From Thermoplasmatales archaeon (GTDB lineage Archaea > Thermoplasmatota > E2 > UBA202 > JdFR-43): a stretch of 57,532 nucleotides of DNA. The stretch is taken from assembly GCA_014361245.1 (NCBI GenBank), contig JACIWB010000003.1, forward strand, positions 1 to 57,532, read 5' to 3'. Position 1 is the first letter of the stretch. Each line of letters opens with the position of its first letter. Position numbers and translations under genes: made by a program. Below are positions 32,603 through 42,180 of the stretch, piece after piece. The notes under the pieces were generated by a model. It saw nothing but the letters and a program-made list of their open reading frames with translations. It was not told where the DNA came from and made no database searches.

Positions 32603-33381
32603 GGGAAAAAATGAAACTAAAAATTGGAATATATGGATTAACTTCCTGCTATGGCTGCCAGCTAAGAATGGCGAGCGTAAAAGATATTTTAGAAATTTCA
32701 AACAATTTTGAAATAGTTTGCTGGAAGATGATGTCAAGTAAAGGGGAAATAGAGCAGTGTGATATAGCATTTGTTGAAGGGAGTGTCACAACAGAGAAGG
32801 ATGAGGAGGAGATTAAAATGATAAGGGAAAAATCAAAAATTGTTGTTGCAATGGGTTCATGCGCAATCCATGGAGGAGTGCAGGGCTCGCTATTAGGTGA
32901 GGATTATAAAAAAATTTTTAAGGAAGTTTATGGAGAAAATTCAATTGATTATAAAGCAAAAATTGGAGAGCCATTAAAGAAATATATAAAGGTTGATTAT
33001 AATTTGCCAGGTTGCCCGCCAGAAGAGAATGAAGTAGTTTATTATCTCGCAACTTTTGGCATGGGAACATATCCTGAAGAAAAGGACTATCCTGTATGTG
33101 CTGAATGCAGAAGAAATGGTTATCCGTGCCTGCTTATAGAAAAAAATGAACCATGTCTTGGTCCAATAATAGTTGCGGGATGCAATGCAAGGTGCCCCGC
33201 TCATAATGTTGCTTGCATTGGTTGCAGGGGTGCATTACAGCATAATGTCGCTTGGTTTGATTCACTTGCAATTACATTCAAAAATAGGGGAATTAATAAA
33301 GAGGAGATAAAGAAGAGAATGGAAATATTCTGCAAGCAGAGCGAAAAAATCGAGGAAATTATTGAGAAGGTGTTTGGATGA
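32599..33381 (+). CDS. hydD: NiFe hydrogenase small (delta) subunit
   Basis: Carries the iron-sulfur clusters that wire the NiFe site to the electron-transfer subunits. 260 residues with the small-subunit signatures LTSCYGCQLRMA at the start, VAMGSCAIHGG, LPGCPPEENEV, and a Cys-rich tail (CAECRRNGYPC, CNARCPAHNVACIGCRG). The first ATG overlaps the hydG stop (ATGA); a second ATG four codons later is also possible. It is cytosolic, since no Tat signal is present, as expected of group 3b. Confidence 0.93.
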   Translation: MREKMKLKIGIYGLTSCYGCQLRMASVKDILEISNNFEIVCWKMMSSKGEIEQCDIAFVEGSVTTEKDEEEIKMIREKSKIVVAMGSCAIHGGVQGSLLGEDYKKIFKEVYGENSIDYKAKIGEPLKKYIKVDYNLPGCPPEENEVVYYLATFGMGTYPEEKDYPVCAECRRNGYPCLLIEKNEPCLGPIIVAGCNARCPAHNVACIGCRGALQHNVAWFDSLAITFKNRGINKEEIKKRMEIFCKQSEKIEEIIEKVFG

Positions 33382-34652
33382 AAATAGAAAGGGAAATAAG
33401 AAATGACCATCTCGCAAGGATAGAAGGGAAGGCAGGCGTTGTTGTTGAGATAGGTGAAAAGATAAATGCAAGAATAAATGTTACAGAGGGGCCAAGATTT
33501 TTTGAGGTTCTTGCAAGAAATAGAAAATATGAAGATGTGCCATCAATATGCTCCCGCATATGCAGTTTTTGTTCCATACCTCATAAACTAACTCCTATAG
33601 AAGCAATAGAAAATGCTCTTTCAATTGAGGTTAGCGAGCAGACAAAAGAAATAAGAAATATGCTATATTTTGGAAATGTTGTTGAAAGCCATGCTCTCCA
33701 TCTCCTTCTTTTTGTTTTACCTGATTATCTTGGATTTGCGGATGCATTTTCAATGGCTAAAAATTATCAAGATTTGATGAAGAAAGGTCTGTTGCTGAAA
33801 AATTTTGGGGCAATGGTTCAGGAGATTATAGGGAAAAGGGAGATACATCCAGAAAATCCAGTTGTTGGAGGATTTGGTAAATTGCCAGAAGAAAAAGAAA
33901 TTAAAAAAATAATATATGGTGGAAAAGAAGCAGTTAGAGCATCCATTGAATTAGTTGATTTTATGGTTGAATATGAATATCCATCTTTTATGAATATGGA
34001 AAGAAATCATCTATCAATAAAACCATATTCTGGCTATGGAGTTTATGGGGATGAAATAGTTGCTTCTGATGGAAATAAATTTAAAATAAACGAATATAAG
34101 AACAATATAGAGGAAAGAGTTATTCCCTATTCATTTTCGAAAGGGAGCTATTATAAAAATTCACCTTTTATGGTGGGCGCCCTGTCAAGGCTTGTAAATA
34201 ATGGAAGTTTGATTGATGGGAGTGCAAAAGATTTGCTTAATAAATATTCAAATTTCATCAGGGCTGACAATTGTTTTGCAAATAATTTTGCTCAGGCAGT
34301 AGAAATGGTTTATTTTATAGAAAAAATTGTTGAAATTGCTGAAAAAATTAAGATAAAGAAAGAGGAAAAGGCAAAAGGAGGAAAAAGCGGACATGGTTTT
34401 GCTGTTACTGAAGCCCCAAGAGGGATACTTATATATGAAGTAGAAATAGAAGATGAAATTGTAAAATATATGAATGTAATAACACCAACCGCAATGTTTT
34501 TGCCAATGATGGAAAGAGATGCTGAAAACATGGCAAGAGGTATGTGGAATAATGGTTATAGAGATGTAGAGCTTATAGGGAAAAAGGTTGAGATGGCAAT
34601 AAGAGCTTATGACCCGTGCATTTCTTGCAGTGTTCATGCAGTTAAAAAATGA
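33378..34652 (+). CDS. hydA: NiFe hydrogenase large (alpha) subunit, group 3b
   Basis: The catalytic subunit that makes or consumes H2. 424 residues. The Ni-binding Cys pairs are present: SRICSFCSIPHK near residue 55 and DPCISCSVH at the C-terminus, followed by only AVKK, the short peptide normally cut off after Ni insertion. ESHALHLLLFVLPDYLGF matches the Pyrococcus sulfhydrogenase HydA. Linkage with hydB, hydG and hydD in the order beta-gamma-delta-alpha defines group 3b, which can couple NADPH to H2 and reduce polysulfide in vitro; the direction in this organism is not known. Confidence 0.94.
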   Translation: MKIEREIRNDHLARIEGKAGVVVEIGEKINARINVTEGPRFFEVLARNRKYEDVPSICSRICSFCSIPHKLTPIEAIENALSIEVSEQTKEIRNMLYFGNVVESHALHLLLFVLPDYLGFADAFSMAKNYQDLMKKGLLLKNFGAMVQEIIGKREIHPENPVVGGFGKLPEEKEIKKIIYGGKEAVRASIELVDFMVEYEYPSFMNMERNHLSIKPYSGYGVYGDEIVASDGNKFKINEYKNNIEERVIPYSFSKGSYYKNSPFMVGALSRLVNNGSLIDGSAKDLLNKYSNFIRADNCFANNFAQAVEMVYFIEKIVEIAEKIKIKKEEKAKGGKSGHGFAVTEAPRGILIYEVEIEDEIVKYMNVITPTAMFLPMMERDAENMARGMWNNGYRDVELIGKKVEMAIRAYDPCISCSVHAVKK

Positions 34653-35059
34653 ATCTTGTTGTTTTTCTTGGAAGTGAAAATGGAGATGATTCTGCAGGGT
34701 ATGAATGCTATAAAAAAGCTATTTCAAGAATAAATGCAAGAATGCTTTTCCTTGGAACAGATGTTTTTGAAATTTTGAGAAAATATGAAAATGAAAAAAG
34801 GGTAATAGTTGTTGATGCTTTTTATGGAGTAGATAATATTATACATTTGAAAAATGATGAAATTTTTAATATCGAAGCAAGGAGCGAACACGCCCATTAC
34901 ATTTCGCCAGTTGAAGCGATAAAAATTTTAAAAGAGGCTGGCTTTTCGCCCGAGGAATTGCATCTTATAGGAATACCAGCAAAAAGTTTTGATAGAGTGA
35001 CATATAGCGAAGAAATGATTGAGAAAGCAATAGAAAAGATAGAAGAGTTGTTAAAATAA
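34649..35059 (+). CDS. Hydrogenase maturation protease
   Basis: 136 residues of the HycI/HyaD family, which removes the C-terminal peptide of the large subunit after Ni insertion. The N-terminal FLGSENGDDSAGYE corresponds to the family's G-x-G-N-x(n)-D-D-x-x-G motif with the metal-sensing acidic residue, VVDAFYG carries the second acidic residue, and SEHAHYISP the His. It is translationally coupled to hydA (ATGA overlap), matching its one obvious substrate. Other hyp maturation genes are not in the window. Confidence 0.85.
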   Translation: MNLVVFLGSENGDDSAGYECYKKAISRINARMLFLGTDVFEILRKYENEKRVIVVDAFYGVDNIIHLKNDEIFNIEARSEHAHYISPVEAIKILKEAGFSPEELHLIGIPAKSFDRVTYSEEMIEKAIEKIEELLK

Positions 35060-35061
35060 TT

Positions 35062-35418
35062 TTATAAGCCCTTTTCTGCAATATCTCCAACTATTGGAAG
35101 TTTGAACATTTCTCCTTGGTAAGCTTTTAAAATAAGAATTATCCAGAGTATAAAAATTAATATCCATATAATCCATGATATAACTGTAAATATGTACCAT
35201 AGCCCATACCAGTACCAGAAACTCAAACCAAAAAAGCCCCCAAAAATTATGGATAAAATCCATAAAGGCAGGAATGTAAATATTGATTGCTTTGCATGAA
35301 ATTTTACAAATTTATTATCTTTTTCCAGTATATAGAAAATTATTCCAGTAATCCATCCAAGCACATAGCATAAAGCCCCTTCCAGATTTTCTTCCAAACC
35401 AAGAGATGTTTTTGCCAT
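35062..35418 (-). CDS. DUF4870/Tic20-like small membrane protein
   Basis: About 118 residues from MAKTSLGLEENLEGALCYVL; an upstream Met (35436) would add six residues but the family normally begins with MAKTS. Three or four membrane helices follow, with the conserved WITGIIFYILEKDNKFVKFHAKQS loop and a C-terminal GDIAEKGL. The family is widespread in archaea and bacteria and its role is unknown. It converges on the hydrogenase operon with a two-base gap. The fold resembles the Tic20/HOTT group; I infer nothing further. Confidence 0.85.
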   Translation of the reverse strand: MAKTSLGLEENLEGALCYVLGWITGIIFYILEKDNKFVKFHAKQSIFTFLPLWILSIIFGGFFGLSFWYWYGLWYIFTVISWIIWILIFILWIILILKAYQGEMFKLPIVGDIAEKGL

Positions 35419-35451
35419 AACAAGTATATAAACCATAAATAAATACTTTTT

Positions 35452-36240
35452 CTATATTTTCTTTGCCTTATATTTTTCTTTACTATATATGTCCTCAATT
35501 TCTATGTCATCCATGCTGTTTATTTCTCCATAAATTTTTGCAATAAGCACACCTTTATTTCCTTCATTTTTATATATGCGAGAGGAAAATATAGTAAGGC
35601 ATTTTTCATAAACAATTATTCCATTCAAATTGTAGTCATGCCCTCTTATAAATGCTTTTGCTCCTATATTTTCAAGAAATTCATCTAAATCCTTCTGGCT
35701 ATAGCTTATTCCCGCTCCTCTATAAAGATTTGCAATTTCTGGATCACTCCATGTAATTGCTTCTATGTCGTGAATATCATTTTTATCAATTTCTTCGATT
35801 TTTTTATCCTTAATTATTCCCCCATGAGAAGCAAAAACATTGTTCAGCAGGCAGGCGAGAGGCATCTCTCTGAAAACTTTTGCGTAATCAGCATATTTTT
35901 CCCCCATTTCAATCTCAAAATCATTTGGATAGCATGGAATTGCATAGTTTGCTTCGTGATTTCCTTTTAACAAAAAAATTTTATCTGGATTTTTGCATTT
36001 TTCTTCGAGCAAAAAATCTATGTTTTCAGAAACACTCACATCCGGCGGATTTCTATCGACATAGTCACCAAGAAAAATAAGAAAATCAAATTTTTCTTCA
36101 TAAAATCTTTTTACAATTTCCCTTGCAACCACTGCATCCCCGTGTGTGTCGCCGGCGAGCATTATTTTTCCATTTAGGCGAAGAAGAGAAGGCTCCTTTT
36201 CCATTATCTTTCTTGCTATTTCAAGATAATTCATTTTCAA
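35452..36240 (-). CDS. PPP-family serine/threonine protein phosphatase
   Basis: 262 residues with the metal-binding phosphoesterase motifs in PPP order: GDTHGD (about 30-35), GDYVDRN, LLKGNHEANYA, then ASHGGII and FIRGHDYNLNG, the two later His motifs. This is the layout of eukaryote-like PP1/PP2A phosphatases, which some archaea carry. It would remove phosphate from Ser/Thr in cytosolic proteins. Its start overlaps the end of the GT-C membrane protein by about 20 bases on the same strand, so they are co-transcribed. No protein kinase lies nearby. Confidence 0.88.
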   Translation of the reverse strand: MKMNYLEIARKIMEKEPSLLRLNGKIMLAGDTHGDAVVAREIVKRFYEEKFDFLIFLGDYVDRNPPDVSVSENIDFLLEEKCKNPDKIFLLKGNHEANYAIPCYPNDFEIEMGEKYADYAKVFREMPLACLLNNVFASHGGIIKDKKIEEIDKNDIHDIEAITWSDPEIANLYRGAGISYSQKDLDEFLENIGAKAFIRGHDYNLNGIIVYEKCLTIFSSRIYKNEGNKGVLIAKIYGEINSMDDIEIEDIYSKEKYKAKKI

Positions 36241-37990
36241 TGTAATTCCAATCTAATTCATAAATTTCAGCCCAGTGCAACACATTCTTCATGATTTCCT
36301 CATTTTTATAGTCCATGCAATCAATTGTTGAATTTATTTTTTCTAAGGGAATTTTGTATGTGCAATTTCTGTATATAAGTTTAAATGGCATTTCCTGAAA
36401 TTTTTCATATGAAGCATTAGTGATGGCAATAGATTTATAAACATCAATTACAACTCCTTTTTTTACCATTATGTCATCTATTACAATATAGGATATTCTT
36501 TCTCCTTCAAAAGATAGCTCATCTATGCAATTTCTCCAGTCATCTTCAGTCCATATTTTATATTGGCACCATGTATTACCATTCTTATCGTATGTTGTGT
36601 TAAAACCATATGCAAATAAAAGATTGGATATTCTGTGGTCAGATAATATTAAGTTATCTTTTGATATACTTTTATTCATCCATTCAATTAAATTAATCGT
36701 GCTTTCTGGAATTCCCTCGCATATGTTTGCTGAATATTCTCCGAGAGGATATATACTTGCAACATTTGTTATCAAAAGAATTGAAATAAATATTGCAAAT
36801 GCATTGTATGAAAAATTTATTTTTCTTGTGGTAGATATTTCATAACTTTTGATATGCTTCGCTACATAACTTATGCCGTATCCTACAAATATTGCGAGTG
36901 GCTCACTTAAGTATTCGATATGTCTTTCGATGTATAATGATTTTAAATCAAAAGATATGGAAAAAATTATTGATGAAAAAATTGCAAGAAGCCATCCCTT
37001 TATATAATTATTTTCTGTTTTTCTCCATCCTATTGCGCCGAAGCCGCCTATAAGGGAGAATGGAATTGAAAAAGCAACAAATTTAATTGAGATGTATCCC
37101 AAGATGAGGAATTGCCCGACTGCCACGCAGATTATTGTTATCAATGGAACCATCGAAAATGTCAGGAAATCATTTTCAAATTCAATTTTTTTAAAAACAA
37201 AATATTTTCTTCTTAGTTTTATAAATATGAATGATAAAAGAAATAGCACATATGAAAGAATTATTATTTCAAGTGGAGAAAGATGTTTTCCTTCCATAAA
37301 AAGATAAACTGGTTTGGCAATAAATGCCCAATACAGGAATGTTGATGTAAGAGAAAATAATACATAAAAAACATCTTTTACAATATTTTTGCTCCATGAA
37401 TTATTTTTAATTTCACTCCAGAATATAGCAAAAATTATTGATATTAGGTAAAAATAGGTTGTGAGATGATGGGAAAATATAAGCAAAATGGTTGAAATAT
37501 ATAGGGGAATATACCATCTGCCATCTTTCTTTGTTTTTAGATAAAATAAAAAAGAAACAAGCAGGAAAAAATGTCCTACTGTAAGAGGAGCGGAATGAGA
37601 TGTTTGGTATGCATGAACTGGAAGAACAGCAAGTATTATTGAGCACATTAAGGAAAGTTTCTTTTCAAAGCCAATTTCTCTTGCGATGAAATAAAATATA
37701 AGAATGCAAAGCCCCCCAAAAATAGGTCCGATGATGGAAAGGGCATAAATCTCATTCATTCCAAAAAAACATAAGATTGAGGCTGATATATATAAAGTCG
37801 GGAAAAAATTATAAGATGAGCCCCATCCCGTATAATTTATAAAAATATCTCTTGTTTCAATAAATTTTTTCGTCAGATAAAAATATATCCCAAAGTCATT
37901 TCCCCATGCCCCATATAAAATTATAGGGATTGCTCTTATGATTACCGCTGATGCAAATATTATTAGCAATAATAAATTTGTCCTCTTCAT
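36221..37990 (-). CDS. Polytopic membrane protein, GT-C glycosyltransferase-like
   Basis: About 589 residues from MKRTNLLLLIIFASAVIIR; an upstream Met at 38023 lies within what looks like the TATA region, so I prefer 37990. Roughly ten to twelve membrane helices occupy the first 400 residues and a soluble domain of about 170 residues follows. The first loop contains GAWGNDFGIYFYLTKKF, where an acidic pair follows the first helix as in GT-C fold enzymes (oligosaccharyltransferase, PMT and ArnT types), and the C-terminal domain begins with IEWMNKSISKDNLILSD. Probably a lipid-linked sugar transferase for the cell surface; donor and acceptor are unknown. Confidence 0.65.
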   Translation of the reverse strand: MKRTNLLLLIIFASAVIIRAIPIILYGAWGNDFGIYFYLTKKFIETRDIFINYTGWGSSYNFFPTLYISASILCFFGMNEIYALSIIGPIFGGLCILIFYFIAREIGFEKKLSLMCSIILAVLPVHAYQTSHSAPLTVGHFFLLVSFLFYLKTKKDGRWYIPLYISTILLIFSHHLTTYFYLISIIFAIFWSEIKNNSWSKNIVKDVFYVLFSLTSTFLYWAFIAKPVYLFMEGKHLSPLEIIILSYVLFLLSFIFIKLRRKYFVFKKIEFENDFLTFSMVPLITIICVAVGQFLILGYISIKFVAFSIPFSLIGGFGAIGWRKTENNYIKGWLLAIFSSIIFSISFDLKSLYIERHIEYLSEPLAIFVGYGISYVAKHIKSYEISTTRKINFSYNAFAIFISILLITNVASIYPLGEYSANICEGIPESTINLIEWMNKSISKDNLILSDHRISNLLFAYGFNTTYDKNGNTWCQYKIWTEDDWRNCIDELSFEGERISYIVIDDIMVKKGVVIDVYKSIAITNASYEKFQEMPFKLIYRNCTYKIPLEKINSTIDCMDYKNEEIMKNVLHWAEIYELDWNYIENELS

Positions 37991-38073
37991 TTTTAGTTTA
38001 ATTAATTTAGAATATAAAAACATTTTTAGAAGATTAACAAAAAAGTTATAAATAATGGAGAAAAATTAACAGC

Positions 38074-39246
38074 ATGAAAAAAATTGCAATTTTAATAGCA
38101 TTTCTGATGTTGCCTGTGCATTTTTTAGCGGGAGAAAGTCAATCAAAAGTATTGGAAATAATAGATTCCATAAATGAGGAAACGCTTCTTTTTTATGAAG
38201 AAAGCCTGCAAAGCTTTGGCCCTCATCCAACTGGCAGTGACGCATGCAATGCGGTGGCAGATTTTATATTTAATGAGTTTGAAAAAGACGGGCTGGCGGT
38301 GGGGTACCAGCACTGGGAGAGAAATGGTATTAGCGGGAAAAATGTTGTAGCAACAATGGAGGGAAAAACAGATTTTATTGTTATAATCTCCGCCCACTAT
38401 GACACAGTTGAAGTTTCTCCAGGAGCGGATGATGATTCATCTGGCGTGGCTATGGTTTTAACTGCCGCAAAAATTTTATCAAAATATAACTTTCTGCATA
38501 CCATAAAATTTGTTGCTTTTTCTGGAGAGGAGCAGGGGTTATATGGAAGTGAATATTTTGCAAGAGATTCTTATAGAAGAGGGGAGAAAATAATAGCGGA
38601 TATTCAGCTTGATGGAGTTGGTTATGCAGTTAATGAAGGGAAAAAGGTAAGAATATCTTCAAATGATGCATCTCTTTGGATTATTGGTATAGCAGAGCAG
38701 ATAGCAAAAGATTATAAAAATAAGATTGACCTTGAAATCAGCAGGCATGATTACACAGGAAGTGACCATAAATCTTTTTATAATTATGGTTACGAAGGAG
38801 TATTTTTCCTTGAATATGAATTTAATCCAAATTATCACACTTCTGAGGATAAAATTGATTACATCAATATAACATATATGACAAAAGTTTGTAGGTTAGC
38901 AATCGCAACTCTTGCAACAATTGCAGATAAAGAAGTAAATGTGATGGTTAGAATAACTGAGCCTGAGCTTGGAAGCGTATATTTTGCTGGTAGAAAAATA
39001 ATTGAACTTTATACCCACGCTACAATTTTGATTGGTAAGATAACATCTGCTGCTGAGATAATAGCGATAAAAGAAATTGAGAAAGTTGATTTCTATCTCG
39101 ATAAAAGATTTTATGGAACGGTTTATGAAGAGCCTTACAGATTTACATACAAGACATTTGCATTCTTGAAACATAAAATAAGGATTTTTGCTTATTCAGA
39201 CACTGAATTTGATGAGAGCGAAATAAGTGTAATATGTTTCGCATGA
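38074..39246 (+). CDS. Exported M28-family zinc aminopeptidase
   Basis: 390 residues. Signal peptide about 1-20 (LIAFLMLPVHFLAGE). The two-zinc peptidase domain has ISAHYDTVE near 105-113, PGADDDSSGVA near 116-126, the catalytic Glu in AFSGEEQGLYGSEYF near 149, an Asp in IQLDGVGY, and the last His in YHTSEDKIDYIN. It should trim amino acids from peptides outside the cell. The last ~95 residues form a beta-sandwich (Ig/Big-like) domain. It partners functionally with the C25 peptidase elsewhere in the window. The downstream radical SAM gene starts inside its last codons. Confidence 0.9.
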   Translation: MKKIAILIAFLMLPVHFLAGESQSKVLEIIDSINEETLLFYEESLQSFGPHPTGSDACNAVADFIFNEFEKDGLAVGYQHWERNGISGKNVVATMEGKTDFIVIISAHYDTVEVSPGADDDSSGVAMVLTAAKILSKYNFLHTIKFVAFSGEEQGLYGSEYFARDSYRRGEKIIADIQLDGVGYAVNEGKKVRISSNDASLWIIGIAEQIAKDYKNKIDLEISRHDYTGSDHKSFYNYGYEGVFFLEYEFNPNYHTSEDKIDYINITYMTKVCRLAIATLATIADKEVNVMVRITEPELGSVYFAGRKIIELYTHATILIGKITSAAEIIAIKEIEKVDFYLDKRFYGTVYEEPYRFTYKTFAFLKHKIRIFAYSDTEFDESEISVICFA

Positions 39247-40277
39247 TAGGCAAAGAAGGTAGAAAGGAGAAATGTGTTCTATGCAACAAAATAAGTGAGG
39301 AAATTTCATCCACCCTAAAAATATGTCTTTCCTGTATAAGAAATAAGCCAGATGAAGCGGTTAAAATAGCGATGGATGCCCATAAAAAAATAAGGGGCGA
39401 TTTCCGCCTGCCCGCATTGCCACCAAGGGATGAGAATGGGTTGGTATGCGGGATATGCGCAAATGAATGCAGGCTGGCGGAAGGAAAAACTGGATATTGT
39501 GGAATAAGAAAAAACTCTGGCGGAAAAATTGTTGCGCAGGTAATTGCTTTTACTTATTATGACCCACTTCCAACAAATTGCTGTGCGGGCTGGTTCTGCG
39601 AGGGGAGCAGGGAAAAAGGATATAATTTAGCTGTATTTTCCTTTGGATGCTCATTCAACTGCATTTTCTGCCAGAACTGGGAGCATAAATTTGTTGATGG
39701 AGGTGAAAAAATAGATGAAAAAATTTTGCTGGAGAAGGCAAGACATGCAAATTGCATATGCTATTTTGGTGGCTCACCTGAGCCAAATTTGCCACTTTTT
39801 TTGAAGGCCAATAAAAGAATAGTTGAAGAATGCAAGGCAAGGATATGCTGGGAATGGAATGGCTCTGCAAATAAGAATTTAGTAAGAAAGGCTGCTGAAT
39901 TTTCATATGCTACAAATGGAACAGTAAAGTTTGATCTAAAAGCATTTGATGAAAATTTAAATATCGCTCTTACTGGTGTATCAAATAAAAGAACACTTGA
40001 AAATTTTGAGATGATAGCAAATGAATTTGATAGAGATATTTTAACCGCAACAACTCTCCTTATTCCTGGTTATATAGATGCGCAGGAAGTTGAGAAAATT
40101 GCAAAATTCATTTCATCTCTAAATCCAGATATACCCTACTCACTTCTTGCCTTTCATCCAGATTTCAAAATGCTCGATATGCCATTTACAACAAGAAAAC
40201 TCGCTATGGAATGCTATAATGTAGCGAAAAAATATTTGAAAAGAGTGAATATAGGAAATGAACATTTATTATGGTAA
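39234..40277 (+). CDS. AmmeMemoRadiSam-system radical SAM enzyme
   Basis: 347 residues. An N-terminal zinc-binding part (CVLC, CLSC, CGIC-x4-C) precedes the radical SAM cluster motif CSFNCIFC (C-x3-C-x2-C, near 139-146) and QNWEHKF, the typical opening of the archaeal PflA-like RadiSam family. The chemistry (SAM cleavage to a 5'-deoxyadenosyl radical) is known for the superfamily; the substrate is not. It is followed after about 30 bases by the Memo-family gene, matching the AmmeMemoRadiSam set, whose third member (AMMECR1) is not in the window. It overlaps the M28 gene; a Met at 39243 would cut the overlap. Confidence 0.88.
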   Translation: MFRMIGKEGRKEKCVLCNKISEEISSTLKICLSCIRNKPDEAVKIAMDAHKKIRGDFRLPALPPRDENGLVCGICANECRLAEGKTGYCGIRKNSGGKIVAQVIAFTYYDPLPTNCCAGWFCEGSREKGYNLAVFSFGCSFNCIFCQNWEHKFVDGGEKIDEKILLEKARHANCICYFGGSPEPNLPLFLKANKRIVEECKARICWEWNGSANKNLVRKAAEFSYATNGTVKFDLKAFDENLNIALTGVSNKRTLENFEMIANEFDRDILTATTLLIPGYIDAQEVEKIAKFISSLNPDIPYSLLAFHPDFKMLDMPFTTRKLAMECYNVAKKYLKRVNIGNEHLLW

Positions 40278-40306
40278 AGTTTTTTTAATGCTTTATGATT
40301 ATTTTC

Positions 40307-41134
40307 ATGGAAAGAAAAGCTGTTGTTGCCGGTTCATTTTATGAAAAGAATAAGGAAGAACTTATTAATGAAATAAAGGAATGTTTTTTAAAAGGACCAG
40401 GAGAAATTCCTGAAGTTAAGGAAGGCAGGGGAAAAATAAAAGGAGTTGTTGTTCCTCATGCTGGCTATATATATTCTGGATATGTCGCCGCACATGTTTA
40501 TCATGCAATCGCAAAAGATGGTTTTCCAGATAGATTTATAATTATGGGACCAAATCACTATGGATATGGCTCACCAGTTGCAATATCAACACATGGCTCA
40601 TGGCTTACTCCCTTAGGAAAAGTTTTTATAGACGAAAATGCAAAAAAGCTGGCTAAGGGAATAATATGCGAGGATGAAATTGCCCATACATATGAGCATT
40701 CAATAGAAGTTCAAATTCCTTTCCTTCAATTTTTAGGAGAATTCAAATTTATTCCAATATGCTTTGCAATGCAGGATTACGAAACTGCAAGGGAAGTGGG
40801 AGAAATAATAAGTGAGGAAGATGCTTTAATAATCGCAAGTTCAGATTTCTCTCATGTTAGTTTTTCAAAATTTCCTAGCAGGGAAGATATAGAAGAAGTA
40901 AGGAGGATGGATAGAATTGCAATAGATGAAATCCTAAGGATGGATGCAAAAAGATTGATTGAAAAGGTTGAGGAAAATGACATAACCATGTGTGGCTACG
41001 GCGCGGTGGCGGCGATGCTGGAGGCGGTGAAAAAAAGGGGGGCGAAAAATGCAAAACTTCTGAAATATGCCACTTCATACGATGTTGAGCCGGGCACATA
41101 TTGCGTTGGATATTCAGCGATTGTTATTGAGTAG
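40307..41134 (+). CDS. Memo-family protein (MEMO1 homologue)
   Basis: 275 residues from MERKAVVAGSFYEKN; a Met at 40295 would add four, but the family starts here. The family is related to extradiol-type dioxygenases and keeps metal-binding His and other residues: VVPHAGYIYSGYVA, GPNHYGYG, EHSIEVQIPFLQ, SSDFSHV and MCGYGAV. The biochemical role is unknown in archaea; it travels with a radical SAM protein, as here, suggesting a shared redox or radical pathway. It converges on prefoldin beta with an 11-base overlap. Confidence 0.9.
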   Translation: MERKAVVAGSFYEKNKEELINEIKECFLKGPGEIPEVKEGRGKIKGVVVPHAGYIYSGYVAAHVYHAIAKDGFPDRFIIMGPNHYGYGSPVAISTHGSWLTPLGKVFIDENAKKLAKGIICEDEIAHTYEHSIEVQIPFLQFLGEFKFIPICFAMQDYETAREVGEIISEEDALIIASSDFSHVSFSKFPSREDIEEVRRMDRIAIDEILRMDAKRLIEKVEENDITMCGYGAVAAMLEAVKKRGAKNAKLLKYATSYDVEPGTYCVGYSAIVIE

Positions 41135-41483
41135 GTTTGAGGGCTTCCTGAATTTTTGATTGAAGCTCATTTATCCTTTCCTTCAGCCTGTTTTCCTGGC
41201 TTTCCATTGTCTTTTTTCTTATCTCCAAGTTTTCTTTTTCCTCCTGCAATTCCTTAATCAGCTTGCTTTTTTCGGATTTTACTATTAAATTTCCCACTCC
41301 TTTATATACATCAGCATTTTCCTCCAGTTTATTAAGTTCTTCGAGAGCATCTTTTGCATCTCTTAACCTTATTTCAACCTGCAATTTCTGCTGTAAAAGC
41401 AATTCCATCTGTTGCTGGAGTTGTTGCAATTGCCTCAGTTGATTCTGCACTTGCGGAGGTAAATCTTCAAATTTTGTTGCCAT
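41124..41483 (-). CDS. pfdB: Prefoldin beta subunit
   Basis: 119 residues, nearly all helical coiled coil: MATKFEDLPPQVQNQLRQLQ, a Gln-rich first helix, the short hairpin with GNLIVKSEK, and a long second helix. Prefoldin (alpha2-beta4) captures unfolded proteins and hands them to the thermosome. It is divergent from the L15e gene across about 95 A/T-rich bases. The alpha subunit is not in the window. Confidence 0.95.
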   Translation of the reverse strand: MATKFEDLPPQVQNQLRQLQQLQQQMELLLQQKLQVEIRLRDAKDALEELNKLEENADVYKGVGNLIVKSEKSKLIKELQEEKENLEIRKKTMESQENRLKERINELQSKIQEALKPTQ

Positions 41484-41578
41484 AGATTGCTATCTAATTT
41501 AGTTATTTAAATTCTTGGTTTTGAATGACTGATTAAAAACAAGCAAAATATTATATATTGCTTTTATTTTCATTTCAG

Positions 41579-42157
41579 ATGGCTAAAGGAATGTATCATT
41601 ATTTAAGAGAAGCATGGAAAAAACCTGACACATCTTATAATAGCCCTCAGTGGCATCGCCTGATAGAATGGAGAAAGCAGGGGGCGATTGTAAGAGTTGC
41701 CTCACCTTTACGCTTGGATAGAGCAAAATCTCTCGGCTATAAGGCGAAACAGGGCTTCGTGGTTGTGAGGGCGAGGGTGAGGGCTGGTGGAAGAAGGAAA
41801 GAAAGACCAAATAAAGGAAGAAAACCATCAAAAATGGGTGTTAATAAGATAACTCCTAAGAAATCGATAAAAAGAATAGCGGAGGAAAGAGTAGCGAGGA
41901 AATATCCAAATATGGAAGTTTTAAATTCTTATTGGGTGGGGAAAGATGGAAAATATCATTATTATGAAGTAATATTGGTAGATAGAAGTCATCCCGTTAT
42001 AAAAAGTGATAATAAGATAAACTGGATTTGTGATGAGAGAGGACGCGCCTTCAGAGGGAAAACATCTGCGGGGAAGAAAGGAAGGGGTTTAAGAAAAAGA
42101 GGCAAGGGAGCAGAAAAAGTTCGCCCGAGCGTGAGGGCAAATAAAAGGAAAGAATAA
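41579..42157 (+). CDS. rpl15e: Large ribosomal subunit protein eL15 (L15e)
   Basis: 192 residues from [16 protein letters not shown], the conserved family start; a Met at 41558 would add seven residues and is rejected. Family stretches [37 protein letters not shown] and the C-terminal [19 protein letters not shown] are plain. Highly basic, as expected for an rRNA-binding protein. A ttatatattg tract about 25-30 bases before the ATG is a likely TATA box. Confidence 0.97.
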   Translation: MAKGMYHYLREAWKKPDTSYNSPQWHRLIEWRKQGAIVRVASPLRLDRAKSLGYKAKQGFVVVRARVRAGGRRKERPNKGRKPSKMGVNKITPKKSIKRIAEERVARKYPNMEVLNSYWVGKDGKYHYYEVILVDRSHPVIKSDNKINWICDERGRAFRGKTSAGKKGRGLRKRGKGAEKVRPSVRANKRKE

Positions 42158-42180
42158 ATAATAAATTTCAATATATTTTC

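Noticed and set aside
40875-41099. Pro-rich minus-strand frame opposite the Memo gene
   Set aside because: A shadow of the Memo coding sequence with no start signal.
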